Shown here: piece after piece, positions 36,301-40,306 of the stretch | Numbering within the stretch: position 1 is the first letter of the stretch | Layout: each line of letters opens with the position of its first letter | Assembly (NCBI GenBank): GCA_000226015.1 | Contig: JH156181.1 | Span: 22,015-62,320 of the forward strand | DNA length: 40,306 bases | Reading direction: 5' to 3' | DNA from: Mnemiopsis leidyi | Lineage: Eukaryota > Ctenophora > Tentaculata > Lobata > Bolinopsidae | The notes under the pieces: generated by a model | Seen by the model: the letters and a program-made list of their open reading frames with translations, nothing else | The model's database searches: none | Told to the model about the DNA's origin: nothing | Translations under genes and position numbers: made by a program

Positions 36301-37891
36301 GTAGCCAAAGATGTGACTCGACATAAGATTTAGTGACAGATCGCAATGCACAGATGTAATAGGTATCTTCTTTTCAGAGCCGCATATTGGTTTGAGAACA
36401 GCGATGGTTTATAATGTGGAAAATATTTTTATTCACATTGGTAAATGCTGCTCATCAGTTTTAATATTTGCAGCGTTGGAGGCGTGAGACTCTAATATAG
36501 ATTAAGATTAATAGAAGTTGGAAGAGAAAAAATTTCCCAATATGGGCTTGCACTAAGATCATTAATGCAGAAAAATTTTTGTGCGAATAAACAATTTTGA
36601 ACAGAACTTCGCAGCAGTCTATCGAATCTCGGGCTTTTTAGTCTTATATATAATGACCGAAAATGCCTTGTGTTATTCAAAGGTTGTCTCCAGAAACAAA
36701 AGTTTTTAATGCAAAATGAATTTTAGAATGAAAAGCCAATAAATTTCACTAAAAATTTGGAAATTCTGAACTGGTCAGCGCGGAAAAGTAAACCATTTAA
36801 ATTATATCATGGATTATTATCCCTCTTGCTTTTGCAAGGCTACCAAAAATTCAGAAATGAAAGAGAATTTCATTTTCTAATTTCGGGAAATAGGTTATAA
36901 GTTTATATTCGATATATTTAGAATTGAAATTTCTTTGAAATATTATATATTTTGCTTATAATAAAGTCCTATTAGTAGCTGCTAAAAGTAAAAGTTTATC
37001 GCTAACAATCACACTTTTCAGGTAACCGCTGAGGAAGAGAAAGCTGCAGTGAGCATTCAAGCCAGATACAAAGGTTACAAAACAAGACAAAAATTGGGTC
37101 TGTTTCAAATATCTTTTACCGAAAAAATAAAGCTAGAACAATTGTGAATTTAGCTAATGTTAGTTAGACACCTCCCTTTGTAATTCACTATTTGGCGGCA
37201 TTATAATTACATGGTACTGGTTAGCAATGACTACTGGATAGTACTTCAATACGGCACACCAATTAAAGAAATTTCAAAGTCGTGAAAGGATTCCTGCAGC
37301 AGATTAGGAATTAGTTTTGGGGCTAAATATACCTGAGAGGCATGGGTTAATTGTCACAAATTAACCTAAAAATACTAGTCATGCATGTCAGTGTATGTGT
37401 CACTAAGCTGAAACAAAGATTTGGTTATTTGCATGAGGTCTTATTCTTTTAATGATCATTTATTATAAGAGTAATTTGCAGTAGTACTGTTGCCTTGTCC
37501 ATTTCAATAAATATCCTTAATTTCAGCCGCAGAAGCAGCACCTGCAGAAGCTCCTGCTACAGAGACGCCAGCCGCCGAAGCAGTACCAGCCGCCGAAGCC
37601 GCACCTGCCGCAACACCAGCCGCCGAACCGGCATCAGCCGCCGAAGCAACACCAGCCGCCGAACCAGCACCAGCCGCAGAAGCGGCACCTGCCGCCGCCG
37701 AACCAGCACCTGCAGCCACAGAACCAGCACCTGCAGCCGCCGAACCAGCACCTGCAGCCACAGAACCAGCACCTGCAGCCGCAGAACCAGCACCTGCTGC
37801 CGCCGAAGCACCTACTTCAACGACACCTGCCGAAGCCGCTCCTGCAGAAAAACCTTCCACGCCTCCTGCAACAGAAACAAAGCCTGAATGA
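1..37891 (+). CDS. Host gene: Ala/Glu/Pro-repeat protein with IQ motif (spliced, 5' partial)
   Basis: Three exons are visible: 1-322, 37022-37097 and 37527-37891. The joins are phase 0 and then phase 1, the frame stays open, and it ends at TGA 37889-37891. The product is an AAAEP-type repeat region, a Pro-rich linker, an IQ motif (consensus IQxxxR(G)xxxR; seen here as SIQARYKGYKTR) and a second AEPAPA/ATEPAPA repeat tail. IQ motifs usually bind calmodulin or EF-hand light chains. Low-complexity proteins with a C-terminal IQ motif occur among sperm and ciliary RIIa-domain proteins (Sp17/CABYR type) and neuromodulin-like proteins, but no RIIa domain is visible because the N-terminus lies outside the window. 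The first intron (323-37021) contains an entire antisense channel gene. Linking exon 1-322 to 37022 is inference from phase compatibility and identical repeat character; the two could instead belong to tandem paralogues. Confidence 0.6.
323..1225. other. Non-coding: start of host intron and downstream flank of channel gene
   Basis: AT-rich, with no conserved open frame and no close AATAAA for the minus-strand channel gene. A plus-strand 79-codon frame at 990-1229 has no coding character. The channel 3' UTR must lie here. Confidence 0.6.
1226..1345 (-). CDS. Channel terminal exon: coiled coil and stop
   Basis: The acceptor is ATCAATCATAG. It reads VAQLSEKIDRLENLIEKNIV, VELQKKLEAIDQALTLYNY and a TAG stop (1228-1226). 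The L/I spacing (L, I, L, I) is a short parallel coiled coil, a common tetramerisation element at the TRP C-terminus. Confidence 0.85.
   Translation of the reverse strand, partial: VAQLSEKIDRLENLIEKNIVVELQKKLEAIDQALTLYNY
1226..11645 (-). CDS. Ankyrin-repeat TRP-superfamily cation channel, constant core (16 exons)
   Basis: The joined exons are 11645-10743, 10544-10472, 9892-9777, 9505-9418, 9287-9189, 8944-8843, 8001-7859, 7636-7542, 7385-7318, 6613-5922, 5774-5656, 3043-2900, 2606-2472, 2360-2313, 1617-1524 and 1345-1226. The total is 3,039 nt, or 1,012 residues plus a TAG stop, and every junction keeps phase. Layout: Ser/Pro/Arg-rich N-region (1-220), basic/aromatic pre-ankyrin segment with a Cys cluster (220-365), about five ankyrin repeats (365-545), pre-S1 (563-607), S1 (608-623), S2 (638-657), S3 (717-740), S4 (768-786), S5 (806-828), pore loop (850-868), S6 (881-905) with NLLIALM, TRP-like helix (906-942) and coiled coil (974-1000). 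The family expectation is a tetrameric plasma- or ciliary-membrane cation channel. I cannot assign it to TRPA, TRPV or another named class. The core may begin further upstream (exon 12050-12169 and alternative 5' exons) rather than at ATG 11645. Confidence 0.85.
1524..1617 (-). CDS. Channel exon: C-terminal cytosolic segment
   Basis: The acceptor is TATATTTAG and the donor CAG|GTTGGT. It reads YESQIREEYAPEIVKFDPVT then DRDKIDIVEEQ, a charged cytosolic segment leading into the coiled coil. Confidence 0.85.
2313..2360 (-). CDS. Channel micro-exon: post-S6 helix
   Basis: 48 nt. The acceptor is CAAACCACAG and the donor GG|GTAAGT. It reads FIIEFERTLPKEVME. The entry base completes Arg, and the two exit bases plus G of the next exon give Gly. 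Confidence 0.85.
2472..2606 (-). CDS. Channel exon: S6 and start of TRP-like helix (GC donor)
   Basis: The acceptor is CTCTACCTCAG. It reads WMFLSVIWIYLSCVVVLNLL then IALMADSYSRIFEKAELFAR and IDRA. NLLIALM is the S6 gate signature of TRP-type channels, and the post-S6 helix SRIFEKAELFARIDRAR is well formed. The frame closes only with a GC donor (AG|GCATGT, intron bases 2471-2470). The nearest GT would put a stop codon in the next exon. Confidence 0.9.
2900..3043 (-). CDS. Channel exon: pore loop
   Basis: The acceptor is CTCTAACCAG|C, chosen because it is the only nearby AG that keeps phase (AA+C gives Asn). The donor is TG|GTGAGT. It reads LVSTSKNLSETDSRDARTFY, ETIFVVLRMVLIDYEYLDGL and DRSIYPE. 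The pore helix is TFYETIFVVLRM and the filter region LIDYEYLD. Confidence 0.85.
3044..5655 (-). other. 2.6-kb channel intron (S5/pore junction)
   Basis: Phase-2 intron between the S5 and pore exons. No exon was recognised inside. It contains a 20-bp direct tandem duplication (GTTGTCATGGTTACAGTCTT, 4811-4850) and short plus-strand frames without coding character. Confidence 0.6.
5656..5774 (-). CDS. Channel exon: S4-S5 linker and S5
   Basis: The acceptor is ATTCTTGACAG and the donor AA|GTAAGT. It reads VGPFVVYMKYVMGDLSTIGT then MFATLFVPAVCVFYKTTYS. The GPFVVYMKYVMGDL linker is the expected amphipathic S4-S5 helix, followed by hydrophobic S5. Confidence 0.9.
5922..6613 (-). CDS. Channel exon: pre-S1 to S4
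   Basis: 692 nt. The acceptor is CAAATCGCAG and the donor AAAAAG|GTAATA. It starts GRQMFCSFYHYLVWLANMGL, then a KAKWQLYAKK pre-S1 element typical of ankyrin TRP channels. S1 is FIFLGVFLSVWSFVYV, S2 VYALSIIIAMSAYVWRFI, S3 LIDFLVDNLLLFFIIGKVII and S4 GAIVMIIMWLSCFLKL. S4 lacks regular Arg/Lys spacing, as in TRP rather than voltage-gated channels. A charged segment of about 60 residues separates S2 from S3, and a basic loop of about 28 residues separates S3 from S4. An antisense 148-codon open frame here is a shadow. Confidence 0.9.
7318..7385 (-). CDS. Channel exon: ankyrin to pre-S1 linker
   Basis: The acceptor is TTAAAATCCTAG and the donor CCG|GTGAGA. It reads FVTEDVYQGERYYQLDRLVG then SS. 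The single trailing base forms Gly with the following exon. Confidence 0.8.
7542..7636 (-). CDS. Channel exon: ankyrin repeats 4-5
   Basis: The acceptor is TCTTCCTTCAG and the donor AA|GTATGT. It reads GADTCIEDKSGIMGLMRIAY then TMPTITREVFD. This is a degenerate fifth repeat leading out of the ankyrin domain. Confidence 0.85.
7859..8001 (-). CDS. Channel exon: ankyrin repeats 3-4
   Basis: The acceptor is TTTTGTCCCACAG and the donor AAG|GTAAGT. It reads QFGAMKVMELLVEKGADINV then LDNVNHTPIIVSSYYARSDI and SAYLVDK. GADIN and NHTPI are ankyrin hallmarks. Confidence 0.9.
8190..8296. repeat. Imperfect tandem duplication, about 52-bp unit, in channel intron
   Basis: TCTATTTATCGCTTTAAGAA and the following AAAGGAACCGATGA recur about 52 bases later with a few changes. 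It lies between the ankyrin exons at 8001 and 8843. Confidence 0.65.
8843..8944 (-). CDS. Channel exon: ankyrin repeats 2-3
   Basis: The acceptor is AATTCCCCTTAG and the donor GCTG|GTAAGT. It reads IAQKPNTAETLIKNNADINY then RCKKTGRSAMHVA. Clear ankyrin signatures are NNADIN and TGRSAMHVA. Two bases at the 5' end complete Ala. Confidence 0.9.
9189..9287 (-). CDS. Channel exon: ankyrin repeats 1-2
   Basis: The acceptor is AAACTATCCCAG and the donor GCAG|GTACCT. It reads QYCDKKEVEKLINCGADPNA then EDFDGYTPLFYA. It contains the ankyrin hallmarks V-x-x-L(I)-x-x-GAD-x-N and DGYTPL. Confidence 0.9.
9418..9505 (-). CDS. Channel exon: ankyrin repeat 1 (first half)
   Basis: The acceptor is TTATCTACAG and the donor ACAG|GTACAA. 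It reads VEDDKFNALVESHDLALMDY then HGQTVLHIT, where GQTVLHIT corresponds to the ankyrin G-x-TPLHxA signature. It ends with one base that forms Ala with the next exon. Confidence 0.85.
9777..9892 (-). CDS. Channel exon: start of ankyrin region
   Basis: The acceptor is CATCTTCCCTCAG and the donor GAG|GTAGGA. It reads IPPQLENQDDPYALFRYLEQ then CALDQGAVLTMAPYCTIE. This precedes the first recognisable ankyrin repeat and resembles a degenerate capping repeat. Confidence 0.8.
10472..10544 (-). CDS. Channel exon: pre-ankyrin linker
   Basis: The acceptor is TTCTTCTTTCAG and the donor ACAG|GTTTGA. It reads LQTAISLFKDVLKDSQGPTR in phase 0 and ends with one base that forms Asp with the next exon. It is probably a helical linker N-terminal to the ankyrin domain. 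Confidence 0.75.
10743..11645 (-). CDS. Channel exon: cytosolic N-region
   Basis: 301 codons. The N-terminal two-thirds is Ser/Pro-rich and probably disordered (SPSRTPEELPYQQ, SPTFIPSPEF). From about residue 220 it becomes a basic/aromatic segment (VEKFIRVILNNENRLFDITY, then a Cys cluster SCCGCFCIW that could be palmitoylated) and ends RRRNKWRESRAA. The donor is GCG|GTACAA, phase 0. An in-frame TGA lies seven codons upstream of ATG 11645. So either translation starts here, or the exon is entered by an acceptor at ATGGAG|AGA (exon starting at 11639, phase 0), which would link it to the phase-0 exon at 12050-12169. Confidence 0.8.
12050..12169 (-). CDS. Candidate common 5' exon of the channel (phase 0-0)
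   Basis: An exactly 40-codon segment between acceptor GCTAAAAATGCAG and donor TTT|GTAAGT. It reads HSNLLKRLRENNKYFRELSK then SQESISSRSTSKTRSKSVVF, a basic helix followed by an RS-rich tail. It is symmetric (phase 0 in and out). It can therefore sit between any of the phase-0 candidate first exons and the 11639 acceptor (AGA GTT...) of the next exon. An internal ATG formed by the acceptor sequence is probably not used. Confidence 0.55.
12170..13211 (-). other. Intron between N-region exons
   Basis: About 1 kb, AT-rich, with no open frame of note on either strand. Confidence 0.5.
13212..13919 (-). CDS. Candidate first (or cassette) exon, Ser/Arg-rich N-terminus A
   Basis: 236 codons from ATG 13919 (tandem ATG ATG) to donor GGG|GTATGT, phase 0. 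It starts MMTNRRTSMALPAIDEESGR. It is strongly biased to S, R, P and T, with many RRxS/RxxS basophilic kinase-like sites (RRTS, RRSS, RRKS). A basic end follows, KGRYRKLLRFHPFKG, then LTHG. Upstream, the frame is open back to CAG|GT at about 13950 after a TAA, so a phase-1 or trans-splice acceptor is possible. A second phase-0 donor (AAAAAG|GTATAA) lies 27 nt downstream. Splicing to 12169 is inferred. Confidence 0.65.
13920..15511. other. Non-coding, AT-rich, with a small perfect hairpin
   Basis: No exon was supported. It holds a perfect 13-bp inverted repeat with a 4-base loop (14446-14475), preceded by two copies of GGCTGCATTTAGAA-like sequence (about 14399-14433). Confidence 0.5.
14446..14475. 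repeat. 13-bp perfect inverted repeat (hairpin)
   Basis: TGTGGTTCTTTGT, loop AAGA, ACAAAGAACCACA. Flanking bases extend the pairing imperfectly. It is possibly the tip of a decayed foldback element. Confidence 0.6.
15512..15700 (-). CDS. Candidate alternative first exon, N-terminus B
   Basis: 63 codons. It starts MGNDDNEDLHELEENAELAS, is acidic and then basic, and ends AMSWLGFFR at AGG|GTAAAT in phase 0. A pyrimidine-rich stretch ending TCTAATTGAG lies 30 bases before the ATG. It could be a 3' splice site (trans-splice or 5' UTR intron), because in-frame cis entry there would need phase 1. No domain recognised. Confidence 0.5.
16252..16419 (-). CDS. Candidate alternative first exon, N-terminus C
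   Basis: 56 codons, starting MRRDTEKGNTDPSQTLLNRA and ending ASCCSTFLRKLFFWR at CGG|GTAAGG in phase 0. The aromatic/basic end (FFWR) resembles the GFFR end of the exon at 15512-15700. The frame continues open upstream of the ATG to ATTAAG|TTG, so a phase-0 cassette exon is an alternative reading. Confidence 0.55.
16420..18236. other. Non-coding between candidate first exons
   Basis: No supported exon on either strand. A plus-strand 66-codon frame at 17305-17505 shows no domain or splice context. Confidence 0.5.
18237..18398 (-). CDS. Candidate alternative first exon, N-terminus D
   Basis: 54 codons, starting MPICRENQVLSQSVRLVLNE and continuing RPSSYVESEQSEEVNFTV then KDPCKIDSEAFLTDAP. The donor is CCC|GTAAGT, phase 0. 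A phase-0 acceptor-like TTACCTGTAG lies eleven codons upstream of the ATG, so it could be a cassette exon or a trans-splice target. Confidence 0.5.
18992..19069 (-). CDS. Candidate alternative first exon, N-terminus E
   Basis: 26 codons: MEHKNGVSETIVLIPDSKRQ then FDFSFT. The donor is ACG|GTGAGT, phase 0. No AG lies in the 35 bases upstream of the ATG, so a true first exon is favoured. It lies in a locally GC-richer stretch with an X-box-like palindrome about 520 bases upstream. Confidence 0.5.
19070..20110. other. Putative upstream regulatory region, GC-richer
   Basis: Noticeably richer in G+C and CpG than its surroundings (especially 19560-19730), with the X-box-like palindrome at 19591. 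No open frame supported. This suits a promoter region for the exon at 18992-19069. Confidence 0.35.
19591..19604. promoter_or_regulatory. RFX X-box-like palindrome
   Basis: GTTGCC-TC-GGCAAC: two perfect 6-bp arms around a 2-base spacer. RFX-family factors bind GTTGCCATGGCAAC-type elements that drive many ciliary genes in animals. It lies about 520 bases upstream (minus strand) of the candidate first exon at 19069. The motif is seen directly; its function is inference. Confidence 0.4.
20111..20308 (-). CDS. Possible alternative first exon, N-terminus F (weak)
   Basis: 66 codons from ATG 20308 to donor GCA|GTAAGA, phase 0. It starts MQPLTFFGTTISASLRCGAA, has Cys/Phe-rich middle sequence unlike the other candidates, and ends RRTFENNLTDPA. 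The donor and phase fit the series but the coding character is unconvincing. Confidence 0.25.
20309..24123. other. 3.8-kb gap without supported exon
   Basis: It holds a good minus-strand donor after a short ATG-less open stretch (LESWSL|GTGAGT, near 20338). It also holds a near-consensus X-box ATTGCCATAGCAAC (21193-21206), AT dinucleotide runs (22902-22936), and two overlapping small frames near 23.0-23.2 kb whose status is unclear. Confidence 0.4.
24124..24231 (-). CDS. Candidate alternative first exon, N-terminus G
   Basis: 36 codons: MSGQASRQEEGELLIPCYQL then SPYPSGPQNLDDRKYD. The donor is GAT|GTAAGT, phase 0. It is hydrophilic and Pro-containing, consistent with a cytosolic N-tail, with GC-rich coding-like composition against an AT-rich background. 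Confidence 0.45.
24232..26353. other. 2.1-kb gap, nothing recognised
   Basis: AT-rich, with no open frame, repeat array or RNA gene identified. Confidence 0.4.
26354..26425 (-). CDS. Possible alternative first exon, N-terminus H (weak)
   Basis: 24 codons: MGHTLIQERVSKSHEFCKAL then VYQL. The donor is CTT|GTAAGA, phase 0. It is short, AT-rich and next to a small tandem duplication (26416-26457), so chance is plausible. Confidence 0.2.
26426..30725. other. 4.3-kb gap, nothing coding recognised
   Basis: Small tandem duplications (26416-26457; 30620-30709, about 49-bp unit) and a GT-rich microsatellite near 30096-30175. The short frames on both strands (such as 27338-27616 plus) have neither domains nor supportive splice context. 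Confidence 0.4.
30096..30175. repeat. Imperfect GT/GTGTCT microsatellite
   Basis: Runs of GTGTGTCTGTGT interrupted by short unique sequence. Confidence 0.7.
30726..30875 (-). CDS. Candidate 5' exon of the channel, distal set (third exon)
   Basis: 50 codons between a strong acceptor (TATTTGCTTGTCAG) and donor TCG|GTGAGC, phase 0 in and out. It reads GMRQQSQFCKKHYKFTPKVA, LNLGVAQERKKISIGANN and ESPARKQSVWKS. It is very basic, with ARKQS as a kinase-like site. Its phase-0 exit suits the common exon at 12169. It could also start translation at its own ATG (30872). Confidence 0.55.
30942..31101 (-). CDS. Candidate 5' exon of the channel, distal set (second exon)
   Basis: The acceptor is ACTCATTTCAG|A, inside the last unit of a 45-bp tandem repeat. 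It is entered in phase 2 and reads DLSKRDGDGGTRRRVGVQVH, GRQSSTGPSSSASSFSRS and LQPIGEKKATVSFAS. The chosen donor AGT|GTAGTA (phase 0) leaves a 66-bp intron before 30875. An alternative donor GCAG|GTTTGT ends in phase 1 and would need a phase-1 acceptor, such as CAG|GTTCC near 13950. The composition is coding-like and similar to the rest of the N-region. Confidence 0.5.
31081..31531 (-). repeat. 45-bp tandem minisatellite, about 10 units, each carrying a 3' splice-site-like CAG
   Basis: The plus-strand unit is roughly GATAGATCTCTGAAATGAGT followed by GCAAGTGTAATCTCCATCTC and TCTTT. On the minus strand most units read CTCATTTCAG|AGATC. The last unit's CAG is the predicted acceptor of the exon starting at 31101. 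One unit is 46 bp (31142-31153 CTCGTG insertion), which also destroys its CAG. Another minus-strand frame is open for 107 codons (31217-31540) with a 15-residue LALISEIYQREMEIT repeat. That is expected from a 45-bp unit without stops and is not taken as a gene. Confidence 0.85.
32105..32157 (-). CDS. Candidate distal first exon, N-terminus J
   Basis: MKHYRNRRGSAGSNVSF plus two bases, with donor CG|GTAAGC in phase 2, the same exit phase as the exon at 34958-35061. It can splice to 31101 (CG+A gives Arg). It is basic and Ser/Gly-rich. A tandem E-box array begins about 170 bases upstream. Confidence 0.45.
32329..32503 (-). repeat. 22-bp tandem array carrying E-boxes (CACGTG), 8 units
   Basis: The unit is ATTACACGTGTAGAAACAAA(AT). 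CACGTG occurs at 32335 and then every 22 bases, seven perfect copies, and the eighth (32489) is CTCGTG. The core ACACGTGT is palindromic, so the motif reads on both strands. 22 bp is close to two DNA helical turns, placing every site on the same face. It lies upstream of the candidate first exon ending at 32157. Confidence 0.85.
32504..34957. other. 2.5-kb gap between distal first exons
   Basis: No exon supported. An X-box-like GCTACCATAGCAAT is at 32926-32939 (one mismatch to the nematode consensus) and a CACGTG lies near 33837. Otherwise AT-rich. Confidence 0.4.
34958..35061 (-). CDS. Candidate distal first exon, N-terminus I
   Basis: It starts MHPHIINRIRGPGKGESSTV, continues AAGPADVEEYALDM, and ends after two bases of a Leu codon at CT|GTAAGT (phase 2), matching the phase-2 acceptor at 31101. 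It is preceded by a GA-rich leader (reverse complement of the CT microsatellite at 35080-35094). If used, the channel gene extends over 34 kb. Confidence 0.5.
35062..37021. other. Upstream flank of channel gene and end of host intron
   Basis: A CT microsatellite (about 35080-35094) lies directly upstream of the candidate exon at 34958-35061. If the distal transcripts exist, their promoter must be here. No coding exon recognised. Confidence 0.45.
37022..37097 (+). CDS. Host gene exon encoding the IQ motif
   Basis: The acceptor is a pyrimidine-rich stretch ending TTTTCAG (to 37021). The exon opens in phase 0 as VTAEEEKAAV followed by SIQARYKGYKTRQKL, a textbook IQ calmodulin-binding core with I, Q, R, G and R at the conserved spacing. 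It closes after one base of the next codon at a GTCTGT donor (37098). That G joins CC of the next exon to make GCC (Ala), so the frame is preserved. Confidence 0.75.
37527..37891 (+). CDS. Host gene terminal exon, AEPAPA repeat tail
   Basis: The acceptor TTAATTTCAG ends at 37526. The exon reads AAEAAPAEAPATETPAAEAV, then many AEPAPA/ATEPAPA/EAAPA repeats, and ends TPPATETKPE followed by TGA (37889-37891). It is about 120 codons of almost only A, E, P and T, with no domain. The repetitive nature and composition match the exon at 1-322, which supports one gene. The antisense strand is also open over this stretch (Ala/Gly-rich), but that is a composition shadow. Confidence 0.8.
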
Positions 37892-39946
37892 CAATGACTT
37901 TCAAGCGATCTTTACGTTCTTTAGTTCTTGAATAAAGATTTTAAGTTCAACGACGAAACGAGTCGTCGATTGGTTGATAGCAATGAAATTCTGATTCTGT
38001 TCTGCCCGTCACAATTTAAATTGCTGAAATTTTAGATTCAAAGTCTTTCATAAAATGATTCCTCCGGTCCCGGATTTTTCTTAATTTTATTCTTGATGAA
38101 ATTTATTGCCTGTTTTGTTCGGCTCTGTTTGTTCTTGAATCAAGAACTTCTTGATGCAAGACGCGAGCCTATTATAACATTTGTTAGTGCAGTTGCAGAA
38201 TCGTTTAATCTTTGCCATGCATTTCTTTACGCTCCTCATATGTTGAACCTTATAGAAGTCAAATGTATTTGTGGGAAAAGTCAACACTCACTTTTGACGA
38301 TTGATTATGACCACTGGATCAGCATGGTGTTTTATGGGCACCTTAGTCATTGGTTCAGTCATAATTCTATAATTCGTTTTTGGAAATTCACCGATCATAT
38401 TTCGTAGCAATTTTATTTAAAGCCGCCAAATGAAGGGGCATGAGTGATGAAAGTTTTTATAAAATTCTATGGACAATATCTATATCTGCGAGCTTTCAAA
38501 ATCAATGTTAAAATCCGGTTGAAAACATATTTTGAGTTTTTGTTATACTCAGGCATTTAAGGATACATTTCTTAAAACTAAAATTACCCATAACTTTTAT
38601 ATTGATTGAATATTACCAGATGATGTCCTTTAAGTTTATAGATTACGGATATAGATTGTTAGATCAATTTGGTGATATGTAAATAATATATAACTTTAAC
38701 CAATAGTATATTTTGCTCCTTTGTAGAAATTGAATATAATTCGTTATGGTGATGGTATATATAGGTTCAGATGTTATACTTATTTATGGAGGGATTTTAA
38801 GTACCTTCCTTTATATGTAACGGTTAAATAGCAGCTACCAGTCTTGCCTTTTTAAAACTTGTTTTATTTTGTTTCTCGTCTCATATTATAAGCCCGCACA
38901 TAATTGAAACATACATTTTAATTTCATATAAACTGGTTCTATTTTCTCCCATTAGTACTTACTCGATTTCTGAACTAGAACTTCTGTTAATAATCTGACT
39001 TATGCTCACATCATCTTAAGCGTGCTGCGAAAGCCCATTCCTATTATGACGTACACCTTAAACTTCGGAAGTTGGTGCTGTCTTCCTAATTCCATCAACT
39101 CTTGTCGATACTTTAAATATAAATCAGAGTATCTTTTCTAAAAATAGATGCATCCCATCACACAAAAGGGGTGTACCTCAAGTCCTCAAAAAGCATCCTA
39201 TCCAACACTCGAATGATTCTCTCTCTATAAAGTAACTATAAGTATATAAAGTATATAACGACAAACGAGGAACGGCAAAAATCAGACAACAAACAGGATA
39301 CAATCTGAATTTGGCACCTTTACAAACCGCCTATAATGCAGCGACAATGACTTCCAAAGTGTAACTTTAAGTTCAAGTGTTAATCAACCTCTGCGAGTAT
39401 AGCTGCATAACTATTTCAGTCTGGTCCTAAAAATGACTGTCTGCCACGGACTGTCATTTGTCGCACATATCTCTTTAAGTCCCAAACACCCTTTTGACTT
39501 TGACTTTGAGTAAGATCAAAACCTAGCTCATGAATGGATTCGATAAAAAAATATGGCTTTTTAGCTTATTGTTTTAGCACGTTTTAACGCACACGCCTAT
39601 TGAATTCAATATGCTCCAGTTTTCGTACAGATTTCTTGGGCGAGAAACACAAAATTATCACTTTGAGTTTGAGTTTGTAATTTTACTTATAGCCCAGAAA
39701 CCGAAAATCATATTAAGGAAACTTTTAAAAAAATCCTAATTCTTCAGTGAAGTTGTGTTTTTTATGTGTATTAAACTTAAAGTTAAATTTTTCAGTTGTT
39801 CCATAAGCTAAAAAGGGTATAACACACAAATCTGGATGTGTTCGGGATATAAGCAGTTTAATAATATGTGTGGAGCTTGAGAAATGAGAATGTTAACGGG
39901 CGATGCGCGTTTAGAATTTCGGCAAAAGGGTCATATAGTTTGGTGA
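37892..39946. other. 3' flank of host gene, no gene recognised
   Basis: After the poly(A) signal the sequence is AT-rich. A plus-strand frame of 104 codons (38093-38407) has no recognisable domain, no start context and no splice support. Confidence 0.5.
37931..37936 (+). terminator. Poly(A) signal AATAAA of host gene
   Basis: A canonical AATAAA lies 40 bases after the host-gene stop codon, followed by a T-rich stretch. The position is right for a short 3' UTR and supports the terminal-exon call. Confidence 0.6.
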
Positions 39947-40306
39947 GTGGGGCAATTGGCGCCATTGGCGCCAATGGATCCACTCAATGGATCAAATGGA
40001 TGTTCCAATGGCGCCAATGGCGATGAGGTCAGTGGTGCCAATGGTGGTCACAATCGCCATTGGCGCCAATGGATGTGTTCCATTGGCGACAATGGCGATC
40101 GCCATTGGCGACCATTGGCGCCATTATAATGGATCCATTGGAGCCACTCGATGGCGATACCTTTTTCACGATCGCCACTCAGAGTGAATGGATCATTTGG
40201 AATTCCAATGGCGACAATGATTCCAATGGCGACAATGGTACTAATGGCGACAATGGAACCAACAATGGTACCAATGGCGACAATGTTACCAATGGAAAAA
40301 AGGCTC
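39947..40306. repeat. AATGGCGCC/ATTGGCGCC short-motif array (continues past window end)
   Basis: Dense 8-10-base motifs: palindromic ATTGGCGCCAAT at 39956-40075 and 40090-40125, then AATGGCGACAATGG(T/A)AC-type units up to the right edge. Each palindrome holds two inverted CCAAT cores around GGCGCC. One plus-strand frame gives N-G-D-N-G-T-like repeats, probably incidental. Confidence 0.75.

Larger units (their letters stand above)
323..37021 (+). other. 36.7-kb host intron containing an antisense TRP-type channel gene
   Basis: It is bounded by donor GTAAGT at 323 and acceptor TTTTCAG ending at 37021, both phase 0. The minus-strand channel gene (1226 to about 35061) lies wholly inside, leaving about 0.9 kb on the 3' side of the channel gene and 2 kb on its 5' side. 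No other plus-strand exon of the host could be recognised within it. Confidence 0.5.

Noticed and set aside
37504..37860. Antisense Ala/Gly-rich 118-codon frame
   Set aside because: Composition shadow of the AEP repeat exon of the host gene.
1..40306. Transposon, viral remnant, CRISPR, tRNA or rRNA
   Set aside because: No transposase or reverse-transcriptase motifs, no long terminal repeats and no cloverleaf or rRNA-like sequence found by reading. Decayed short elements cannot be excluded without a repeat-library search.

Overview
This is eukaryotic, almost certainly metazoan, nuclear DNA. It is AT-rich and intron-rich, with GT-AG splice sites, short exons in long non-coding stretches, AATAAA-type 3' ends, and several micro- and minisatellites. 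No bacterial, organellar, rRNA or tRNA signal was seen. The families (ankyrin-TRP cation channel, IQ-motif protein) do not fix the phylum. A non-bilaterian or other small-genome marine invertebrate is a guess only.

Two genes explain essentially all the coding signal. (1) A plus-strand host gene encodes a low-complexity Ala/Glu/Pro protein with one IQ motif. Its exons lie at 1-322 (open at the window's left edge), 37022-37097 and 37527-37891. All splice phases agree, and a poly(A) signal sits 40 bases after the stop. Its first visible intron would be 36.7 kb. (2) Inside that intron, on the opposite strand, lies a complete ion-channel gene of the ankyrin/TRP superfamily. Its core is 16 exons between 11645 and 1226. 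They give a continuous 1,012-residue frame: basic Ser/Pro-rich N-region, pre-ankyrin segment, about five ankyrin repeats, pre-S1 helix, six membrane segments with a pore loop, S6 with an NLLIALM motif, TRP-domain-like helix and C-terminal coiled coil. Every junction phase was checked by hand.

Upstream of the core (12-35 kb, minus strand) is a series of short ATG-initiated open segments, each ending at a good donor. Candidates at 13919, 15700, 16419, 18398, 19069, 24231 and, less surely, 20308 and 26425 all end in phase 0. That fits a common 40-codon phase-0 exon at 12050-12169. Two more candidate first exons (34958-35061 and 32105-32157) both end in phase 2 and fit a phase-2 exon at 30942-31101, which is followed by a phase-0 exon at 30726-30875. 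The picture is a channel with a constant ankyrin/pore body and many interchangeable cytosolic N-termini from alternative promoters, cassette splicing or trans-splicing. This is the most unusual aspect of the window.

Some repeats sit where they could matter to this gene. A 22-bp tandem array with seven perfect CACGTG E-boxes lies 170-350 bases upstream of the candidate first exon at 32157. A 45-bp tandem array abuts the exon at 31101 and carries a copy of its 3' splice site in nearly every unit. A palindromic RFX X-box-like element lies about 520 bases upstream of the candidate first exon at 19069. The right flank (37.9-40.3 kb) has no recognised gene and ends in a dense array of AATGGCGCC/ATTGGCGCC motifs running off the window.
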